A DNA stretch of 6,338 bases, from the NCBI GenBank assembly GCA_021780585.1, contig JAJXYM010000308.1, forward strand, positions 1-6,338. The letters run 5' to 3'. This stretch comes from Deltaproteobacteria bacterium. Lineage in GTDB: Bacteria; Desulfobacterota; Binatia; Binatales; Binataceae. The position numbers and the translations under genes were made by a program. This document shows positions 1 through 4,394 of this stretch, in pieces; position 1 is the stretch's first letter, and each line of letters starts with the position of its first letter. Below the pieces are notes generated by a model, which was not told the DNA's origin, ran no database searches, and saw only the letters and a program-made list of their open reading frames with translations.

Positions 1-248
1 CGGCCGGCGGCGGAGTCGCGGGCGACCGCGGCCGGCTCGAGACCGGGGAAAATAGCGGCCGTGCTGGGCGGGGCGCGGTTGAGCTCGGCGATAATCGCCG
101 GGGCGCGGGCGCGGAGCGCGGCGACAAGGTCACGCGGCGCGGGCGCGCGCCGGGCGGCGGCGGCAACTTCCGCGAGCGGCGCGCGCGCGCGGGATGCGGC
201 CACTTCGGCGCGCTTGGCGGCAAAGATTTCGTCGAGAATCGAAGGCAT
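1..248 (-). CDS. trpC: Indole-3-glycerol phosphate synthase, N-terminal part (runs off the left edge)
   Basis: The first 82 codons of TrpC, which closes the indole ring by converting carboxyphenylamino-deoxyribulose phosphate to indole-3-glycerol phosphate in the cytoplasm. The ATG at 248 follows the trpD stop by 15 bp, with GGAG about 8 bases upstream. The N-terminus (MPSILDEIFAAKRAEV) is typical of the family, as is the first beta strand with IIAEL at residues 52-56. The catalytic signature that follows is unusual. The family normally has E-x-K-x-x-S-P-S-x-G, but here residues 55-64 read ELNRAPPSTA. Asn57 therefore replaces the conserved Lys, Pro60 replaces Ser and Ala64 replaces Gly, and Ser79 sits where a Tyr is common (ARAYEAAG-like). 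The frame is open throughout, so there is no sign of decay in the visible part. Identity rests on the N-terminus and on the position after trpD. Whether the enzyme is active cannot be judged from this fragment. Confidence 0.85.
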   Translation of the reverse strand, partial: MPSILDEIFAAKRAEVAASRARAPLAEVAAAARRAPAPRDLVAALRARAPAIIAELNRAPPSTAAIFPGLEPAAVARDSAAG

Positions 249-263
249 CGGGCAACTCCGCGT

Positions 264-1292
264 TCAGTCCGCCCGCGCCGGCGCGAGGCTCGCCTGACGC
301 AGCGCCTCCAGGGTTGCGAGCGCGCGGCCGGAGGCGAGGATTTCGCCCGCGGCGGCGACACCCTCGGCCATGGTCGCGGCGGCGGCGCCAAGATAGATCG
401 CGGCTCCGGCGTTGAGCGCCAAAACATCCTGCGCCGCGCCCGCTTCGCCCGCAAGCGTCCGGGTCAGCATCGCGACCGCGTCGACGGAATCGGCGGTGAG
501 GAAATCGGCGGCGCTGGCGGGATTGAGACCGAACGCTTCGGGGGAAATCTCGTATTCGCGCAGTTCGCCGCGCCGCGCCTCGACCACGCGCGTGGGCGCG
601 CCGAGGGAGATTTCATCCAGCCCGTCGCCGCCGTGCACGACCATCGCATGCTCCGCGCCCAGCGCGGCGAGCGCCTCGGCCATCGGCCGCAGCAACCGGG
701 GTTCGGATACGCCGAGCAACTGGCGGCGCGGCCGGGCCGGGTTCGCCAGCGGCGCCATCAGGTTGAACACGGTGCGAATCCCAAGCGTGCGGCGCATCCC
801 GGCCAGGCGCGCGAGCGCCGGATGGTAGGTCGGCGCGAACACGAAACAGCATCCGGCCCGCGCGAGGCATCGCGCCAGCCCGGCGGGGTCGAGCTCGAGC
901 CGCACGCCGAAGCGCTCGAGCACGTCGGCGGCGCCGACCCGTCCGCTGGCCGCGCGATTACCATGCTTGGCGACGCGGACGCCGGCGGTCGCGGCGACGA
1001 TCGCGGCGGCGGTGGAGATATTGAAGGTGCCGGCGCCGTCGCCGCCCGTGCCCGCCGTATCGAGCAGAGCTGCGCCGAGGTCGAGCGGGCGGGCGCGTTT
1101 GAGCAGCGCGCGGACGCCGCCGCTGAGTTCGGCCGCGGTCTCGCCCTTCATCCTGAGGGCGACCAGGAATCCGGCGACCAGCGCGTCAGGCGCGACGTCG
1201 TCGAGGATCTCGCCGAGCGCGCGCTCCGCGCCGGCGGCGTCGAGCGAACGGCCGCGCAGGACCTGGTCGAAAGCCTCGCGCAGGACGCTCAT
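264..1292 (-). CDS. trpD: Anthranilate phosphoribosyltransferase
   Basis: TrpD transfers the phosphoribosyl group of PRPP to anthranilate, the second committed step of tryptophan synthesis. The 342-residue length is normal for the stand-alone enzyme. Visible motifs, in order, are the PRPP/pyrophosphate loop GTGGDG at 81-86, NIST at 91-94, the anthranilate/PRPP-binding KHGNRAASG at 109-117, RRTLGIRTVFN at 167-177 followed by APLANPA at 180-186, and HGGDGLDEIS at 220-229, whose Asp226-Glu227 are the usual magnesium ligands. The C-terminal NAGAAIYLG segment at 294-302 is also typical. NLMAPLANP replaces the more common NLLGPLTNP, a mild variation. The start ATG overlaps the trpG stop as ATGA, which suggests translational coupling, and GGAG lies 7 bases upstream. 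TrpG is not fused to it, unlike in enterobacteria. Confidence 0.97.
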   Translation of the reverse strand: MSVLREAFDQVLRGRSLDAAGAERALGEILDDVAPDALVAGFLVALRMKGETAAELSGGVRALLKRARPLDLGAALLDTAGTGGDGAGTFNISTAAAIVAATAGVRVAKHGNRAASGRVGAADVLERFGVRLELDPAGLARCLARAGCCFVFAPTYHPALARLAGMRRTLGIRTVFNLMAPLANPARPRRQLLGVSEPRLLRPMAEALAALGAEHAMVVHGGDGLDEISLGAPTRVVEARRGELREYEISPEAFGLNPASAADFLTADSVDAVAMLTRTLAGEAGAAQDVLALNAGAAIYLGAAAATMAEGVAAAGEILASGRALATLEALRQASLAPARAD

Positions 1293-1864
1293 GCGCCGAC
1301 TCCGGCCAGAAAGTTGCGCAACAAATCCTTGCCCTCGCGCGTGCCGATCGATTCGGGATGAAACTGCACGCCTTCGATTTTATGCGCGCGATGGCGCAGG
1401 CCCATGATTTCGCCCTCCGCCGTGCGCGCGCTGACTTCGAGGCACCCGGGCACGGATTCCGGCGCGACCAGCAGCGAATGATAGCGCATCGCCTCGAACG
1501 GATTCGGCAGGCCGGCGAAGATGGTCCGGCCGTCGTGCAGGATCGGCGAGGTCTTGCCATGCATCAGGCGGGCCGCCCGGACGATTTTGGCGCCGAAGGC
1601 CTCGCCGAGGCATTGATGGCCGAGGCAGACGCCGAGCATCGGCAGTTCGCCGGCCAGCTCGCGCAGAATCGCGACCGAAACGCCGGCCTCGGCGGGGGTG
1701 CAGGGGCCGGGCGAAATCACGATCGCGTCGGGCTGGAGCGCGCGCGCGCCGGCGACGTCGATCGCGTCGTTGCGGCGCACTTCGACCGCGACGCCCAACT
1801 CCCCCAGATATTGCACGAGGTTGTAGGTGAAGGAGTCGTAGTTATCGATCATCAGGAGTTTCAT
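1289..1864 (-). CDS. trpG: Anthranilate synthase component II, glutamine amidotransferase
   Basis: TrpG hydrolyses glutamine and passes ammonia to TrpE for anthranilate formation. At 191 residues it is a free-standing class I (triad) amidotransferase. It opens with the anthranilate-synthase-type sequence DNYDSFTYNLVQYLG (7-21) and has the oxyanion loop SPGPCTP at 51-57. The nucleophile elbow GVCLGHQ holds Cys80, HGKTS lies at 102-106, MRYHSL at 126-131, and GVQFHPES carries His169 and Glu171 of the catalytic triad. All triad residues are present. The ATG lies 6 bp after the trpE stop, and its GGAGGT ribosome binding site overlaps the end of trpE, so the two subunits are probably made in matched amounts. 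The same fold serves PabA in folate synthesis, and a shared role cannot be excluded, but location inside a trp operon favours tryptophan synthesis. Confidence 0.97.
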   Translation of the reverse strand: MKLLMIDNYDSFTYNLVQYLGELGVAVEVRRNDAIDVAGARALQPDAIVISPGPCTPAEAGVSVAILRELAGELPMLGVCLGHQCLGEAFGAKIVRAARLMHGKTSPILHDGRTIFAGLPNPFEAMRYHSLLVAPESVPGCLEVSARTAEGEIMGLRHRAHKIEGVQFHPESIGTREGKDLLRNFLAGVGA

Positions 1865-1870
1865 GGCGTG

Positions 1871-3397
1871 CTACCTCCGCGCCGCCGCGCGTTCGAAATC
1901 GCGCGCCGCGCCGAGCGCCCGGATCATCGCGCGCGCCTTGTTGACCGATTCCTCGTATTCGGCCGCCGGATCGGAATCGGCGACGACGCCGCCGCCGGCC
2001 TGGATATAGACGCGATCGTTCTTGACCAGCAGGGTGCGCAGCGCGATCGCGGTGTCGGTATTGCCGGTGTAGCTGAAATAGCCGACCGCGCCGGCATAGA
2101 CGCCGCGCCGGACCGGCTCGAGCCCGTCGATAATCTCCATCGCGCGGATTTTCGGCGCGCCCGAGACCGTGCCCTGCGGAAAGGTCGCGCGGAAGGCGTC
2201 GAAGGCGTCGAATTCGCCGCGCAGTTCGCCGACCACGTTCGACACGATATGCATCACGTGCGAATAGCGTTCGACGGTCATCAGTTCGGTAACCTTGACG
2301 GAACCGATTTCGGCGACGCGGCCGACGTCGTTGCGGCCCAAATCGACCAGCATCACATGCTCGGCCAGCTCCTTGGGATCGGCCAGCAGTTCGCGTTCGA
2401 GCGCCAGGTCCTCGCTCTCGTTGGCTCCGCGCCGGCGCGTTCCCGCGATCGGCCGCAACGTAATCCGCCGCCCCTCGACTCGCACCATTGTTTCAGGCGA
2501 GGCGCCAACCAGGGTAAGGTCGCCGAGGCGCAGATAGAACATGTACGGCGACGGATTGATCGTCCGCAGGCTGCGATAGAGGTTGAACGGATGGGCGGTG
2601 AGCGGCGCCTCGAAGCGCTGCGACGGCACCACCTGGATAATGTCGCCGGCGCGGATATATTCCTTGGCCGCCTCGACCATCGCCATATAGCCTTCGCGCG
2701 TCTGGTTCGACTCGATCCGGATCTCGCCGGGCGGCGCGCCGCCCGGACCGCCGAGCGACGGGGCCACGGCGGGGACGGCCAGCCGCGCCGCCATCTCGTC
2801 GATTTTCGCCTGCGCGTGCAGATAGGCGTGACGAGCGGACGGGAACTCGCGCGGCGCGACCGTCGCGATAATTTTGAGCGACTGGCGCACGTTGTCGAAG
2901 ACCAGCACGGTGTCGGTAAACATCATGCAGAGGTCGGGCACGCCGAGGTCGTCATGGGCGCGGGCGGGCACGCGCGGCTCAAAGCGGCGAACGATATCGT
3001 AGGCGAGAAAGCCGACCGCGCCGCCGAAAAAGCGCGGCAGGCCGGGCATTTCGGGGGCGCGCCGGCGCTTGACTTCGTCGCGCAGCGCCGCGAACGGATC
3101 GGCGACGTGGCGCGATTCGATTTCGCGTCCCGGCCGCAGCAGGTCCATCCGCTCGCCGCGCGCCCGAATCACGACCGACGGTTCCGCGCCGAGAAAGGTG
3201 TAGCGGCCCCATTTTTCGCCGCCGCGCACGCTTTCGAGCAGGAACCCGTAATCGCCGCGATTGATCTTGAGGAAGGCCGAGACCGGCGTTTCCATGTCGG
3301 CGGGAATCTCGCGGCATACCGGCACCAGGTCGAAATCTTCGGCCGCCAGCGCCTCGAACTCGCGCTCGCTGGGCGTGAGCATCTGCTGTACCTCCAT
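1871..3397 (-). CDS. trpE: Anthranilate synthase component I
   Basis: TrpE makes anthranilate from chorismate, using ammonia from TrpG, and is the entry point of the pathway. The 508 residues show the N-terminal domain with the tryptophan-binding LLES at 53-56. The chorismate-binding domain has NPSPYMFYL at 281-289, PIAGTRRRG at 316-324, HVMLVDLGRND at 347-357, GTVSGAPKIRAMEII at 409-423, and AGGGVVADSDP at 467-477. LLES and NPSPYM are the residues linked to feedback inhibition by tryptophan in characterised TrpE enzymes, so feedback control is probably kept. The gene follows the attenuator at 3439-3549. Two in-frame ATGs (3397 and 3382) each have a strong Shine-Dalgarno. The shorter product starting MLTPSEREFEALAAE resembles usual family N-termini, so the true start may be 3382. 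The next gene, trpG, begins 6 bp after its TAG stop. Confidence 0.97.
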   Translation of the reverse strand: MEVQQMLTPSEREFEALAAEDFDLVPVCREIPADMETPVSAFLKINRGDYGFLLESVRGGEKWGRYTFLGAEPSVVIRARGERMDLLRPGREIESRHVADPFAALRDEVKRRRAPEMPGLPRFFGGAVGFLAYDIVRRFEPRVPARAHDDLGVPDLCMMFTDTVLVFDNVRQSLKIIATVAPREFPSARHAYLHAQAKIDEMAARLAVPAVAPSLGGPGGAPPGEIRIESNQTREGYMAMVEAAKEYIRAGDIIQVVPSQRFEAPLTAHPFNLYRSLRTINPSPYMFYLRLGDLTLVGASPETMVRVEGRRITLRPIAGTRRRGANESEDLALERELLADPKELAEHVMLVDLGRNDVGRVAEIGSVKVTELMTVERYSHVMHIVSNVVGELRGEFDAFDAFRATFPQGTVSGAPKIRAMEIIDGLEPVRRGVYAGAVGYFSYTGNTDTAIALRTLLVKNDRVYIQAGGGVVADSDPAAEYEESVNKARAMIRALGAARDFERAAARR

Positions 3398-3408
3398 CGC
3401 AACCTCCC
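3383..3408 (-). promoter_or_regulatory. Two consecutive ribosome binding sites at the trpE start
   Basis: On the minus strand, GGGAGGT (3408-3402) lies 4 bases before the ATG at 3397. A second GGAGGT (3395-3390), beginning at the last base of that ATG, lies 7 bases before the in-frame ATG at 3382. Spacing is better for the second site. The first start would add only MEVQQ. Sequence alone does not decide which is used. Confidence 0.6.
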
Positions 3409-3438
3409 GCCGCCGCCGGCGTTAGCCTGTGACCAAAC

Positions 3439-3470
3439 AAAAAAGGCCGCAGGACGTTTCGCCTGCGGCC
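3439..3470 (-). terminator. Intrinsic terminator of the trp attenuator (segments 3:4)
   Basis: On the minus strand, GGCCGCAGG (3470-3462) pairs perfectly with CCTGCGGCC (3453-3445) across an 8-base loop, and six T residues (3444-3439) follow directly. This is a textbook rho-independent terminator. It stands between the leader ORF and trpE, 41 bp before the first trpE ATG, so it would block its own operon unless the alternative structure forms. No other intrinsic terminator is evident between argS and trpE. Confidence 0.92.
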
Positions 3471-3482
3471 CTTGCGGAGCTT

Positions 3483-3508
3483 CGGTTTTGCGCCGATCTA
3501 CAAAACCG
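3483..3508 (-). other. Extra hairpin around the trpL stop codon
   Basis: On the minus strand, CGGTTTTG (3508-3501) pairs with CAAAACCG (3490-3483), giving 8 bp with a 10-base loop that begins with the TAG stop codon of trpL (3500-3498). It sits between attenuator segments 2 and 3, so it can coexist with both the antiterminator and the terminator. It could shorten the distance between segments 2 and 3 or act as a pause structure. The function is inference. Confidence 0.6.
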
Positions 3509-3578
3509 GAGCGCAGGCGAACGCTTGCTGGCGCCACCGCCAGTTCGCCCATGCCTTCCGGTTCGTAATCGACTTCAT
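3498..3578 (-). CDS. trpL: trp operon leader peptide, 26 residues with three clustered Trp codons
   Basis: A short ORF from ATG (3578) to TAG (3498), upstream of trpE. The peptide begins MKSITNRKA, then has WANWRW at residues 10-15, and ends AFACAPVL. Three Trp residues within six positions is far above chance for the rarest amino acid, and the Trp codons overlap attenuator segment 1, as expected for a tryptophan sensor. The codons act as the sensor; the peptide itself need have no further role. An in-frame TAG lies three codons upstream, so this is the only possible ATG. No Shine-Dalgarno precedes it, and the predicted transcription start is 0-2 bases upstream, suggesting leaderless translation. 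The TAG stop falls in the loop of an 8-bp hairpin. Leader peptides of known trp attenuators are often shorter (about 14 residues in E. coli and Sinorhizobium) but of the same design. Confidence 0.9.
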   Translation of the reverse strand: MKSITNRKAWANWRWRQQAFACAPVL

Positions 3579-3581
3579 TCG

Positions 3582-3591
3582 TGACTAGTCA
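3582..3591. repeat. 10-bp perfect palindrome over the trp promoter -10 region
   Basis: TGACTAGTCA reads the same on both strands. It overlaps the -10 hexamer and ends four bases before the trpL start codon. It contains ACTAGT, which also occurs in each half of the E. coli TrpR operator. A repressor site is possible, but it is only one short palindrome and could be chance. Confidence 0.4.
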
Positions 3592-3615
3592 AACAGCGTC
3601 GGCCCGCGATGTCAA
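3587..3615 (-). promoter_or_regulatory. Putative sigma-70-type promoter of the trp operon
   Basis: A perfect -35 hexamer TTGACA (3615-3610) is followed after 17 bp by TTGACT (3592-3587). The latter matches TATAAT at only 3 of 6 positions but is preceded by TGT, giving an extended -10 (TGn). The -35 overlaps the TGA stop of the upstream SPOR gene. Transcription would begin near 3580-3578, at or just before the trpL ATG. The -35 and spacing are strong; the -10 is weak. Confidence 0.65.
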
Positions 3616-4382
3616 TCCCCCGTCTCCGCGCCGGCGCCGGAGGGCGCGGCGCTGGACGGCGCGGCGACGCCCGCGCCGCCATACGCGCTGTTATAGCGCG
3701 AGCGCAATTGGGATTGCGCGGCCTCCGCCTCCGCCTGGGTCGCGTACGGTCCAACCTCGACCTTGTACCAGGTCTGTCCGGCCAACTGGGTGGGCGTCAG
3801 ATGAGCGGTGTAGCCGAGATTTTGCAACCGCCGCATCATCTCGTTGGCGCCATTGCGATCCATCGCGGCCTGAATCTGGATATTGTACGGATGCCGCCGG
3901 TTCGCCTGCTTCGGCGCGGCTTTGAGCGGCGCGGCCGACGCCGTGCGGCGCGACCCCGCCACGGTCGCTTCCGCGGCGGGCGCGGTAGCTTCGTCGGCCG
4001 CCGATCCGGAGTCGTCAGCAGCGTCGCTCTCGTCGCTGGCGGTTTCGTCGGCGTTCGCCGCGCGCGCGACCGGCTTGGTCCGCTGATGGGCATTGCCCGC
4101 GCCCGTCGCGCCGTTCGAGCCGGATTCAGCCGTCGCGACCCGCGACGGCGTGGCGGCCGGGGACCGTCCGGCGACCGACGCGGCCGGAGCCGCGGCCGGC
4201 GACGCGGCCGCCACGGGCGACGCTTCGAGCGGATAAGCGGTCGCGACCTGCGCCTGGCTCGACTCGCTTTCGCGCCCGACGTCATAGCCCGCCAGCAAGC
4301 CCAGCACGAAGACGGCGCCCGAAAGCGCCGCGATGCCACCCAGAATTGCGGCGATACCGCCGGATTTGATTTCGAACCGCAT
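3612..4382 (-). CDS. SPOR-domain protein with single N-terminal membrane anchor
   Basis: A 256-residue protein. A short basic N-terminus is followed by a hydrophobic segment at about 8-32 (GGIAAILGGIAALSGAVFVL), predicted to be a single membrane anchor. Residues about 40-160 form a low-complexity Ala/Pro/Ser linker with an acidic patch at 112-131. A SPOR domain covers roughly 164-232, from HPYNIQIQAAM through WYKVEVGPYATQAEAEAAQSQL, followed by a short Gly/Ala/Ser tail. SPOR domains bind glycan strands lacking stem peptides and are typical of cell-division proteins such as FtsN and DedD, so a periplasmic, septum-linked role is likely. The ATG lies 12 bp after the argS stop, with GAGG-type ribosome binding sequence in between, so it is probably cotranscribed with argS. 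It is not clearly FtsN itself, so no gene symbol is given. Confidence 0.88.
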   Translation of the reverse strand: MRFEIKSGGIAAILGGIAALSGAVFVLGLLAGYDVGRESESSQAQVATAYPLEASPVAAASPAAAPAASVAGRSPAATPSRVATAESGSNGATGAGNAHQRTKPVARAANADETASDESDAADDSGSAADEATAPAAEATVAGSRRTASAAPLKAAPKQANRRHPYNIQIQAAMDRNGANEMMRRLQNLGYTAHLTPTQLAGQTWYKVEVGPYATQAEAEAAQSQLRSRYNSAYGGAGVAAPSSAAPSGAGAETGD

Positions 4383-4394
4383 TCCGCCTCGACC

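Larger units (their letters stand above)
3439..3549 (-). promoter_or_regulatory. Tryptophan attenuator: mutually exclusive RNA pairings upstream of trpE
   Basis: Four segments can be read on the minus strand. Segment 1, GGCGAAC (3549-3543), lies within the Trp-Ala-Asn codons of trpL. Segment 2 is CGTTCGCCTGCG (3523-3512), segment 3 is CGCAGGCGAAACG (3467-3455), and segment 4 is CCTGCGGCC (3453-3445). Segment 1 pairs with GTTCGCC of segment 2 over 7 bp, extendable by two G-U pairs. Segment 2 pairs with segment 3 over 12 bp with one bulged A, forming the antiterminator. Segments 3 and 4 form the terminator. A ribosome stalled at Trp codons 10 or 13 would cover segment 1 and free segment 2 to pair with 3, allowing transcription into trpE. 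Completed leader translation would leave the terminator to form. The pairings are seen directly; the mechanism is inferred from known trp attenuators. Confidence 0.9.

Noticed and set aside
110..200. GC-alternating runs such as gcgcgcgcgc near 181-190 as a repeat element
   Set aside because: They encode Ala and Arg codons of TrpC in frame and reflect base composition; no unit is repeated beyond that.
3439..3470. The terminator as a simple end signal for the SPOR gene
   Set aside because: It lies about 140 bp beyond the SPOR stop and after a separate promoter and leader ORF, and its 5' arm can pair with a segment inside trpL; an attenuator explains all of these.
3169..3552. A 127-residue minus-strand frame beginning MGELAVAPAS inside trpL
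   Set aside because: It runs out of frame through the leader, the terminator and the start of trpE; it has no Shine-Dalgarno and no domain. The trpL frame, with its Trp codons, explains the region better.
1358..3568. A 736-residue open frame on the plus strand
   Set aside because: It lies opposite trpG and trpE, whose motifs are complete. The translation is rich in Arg, His, Asp and Ala with no recognisable domain, as expected for an antisense frame in GC-rich DNA, and it also crosses the trpL attenuator.
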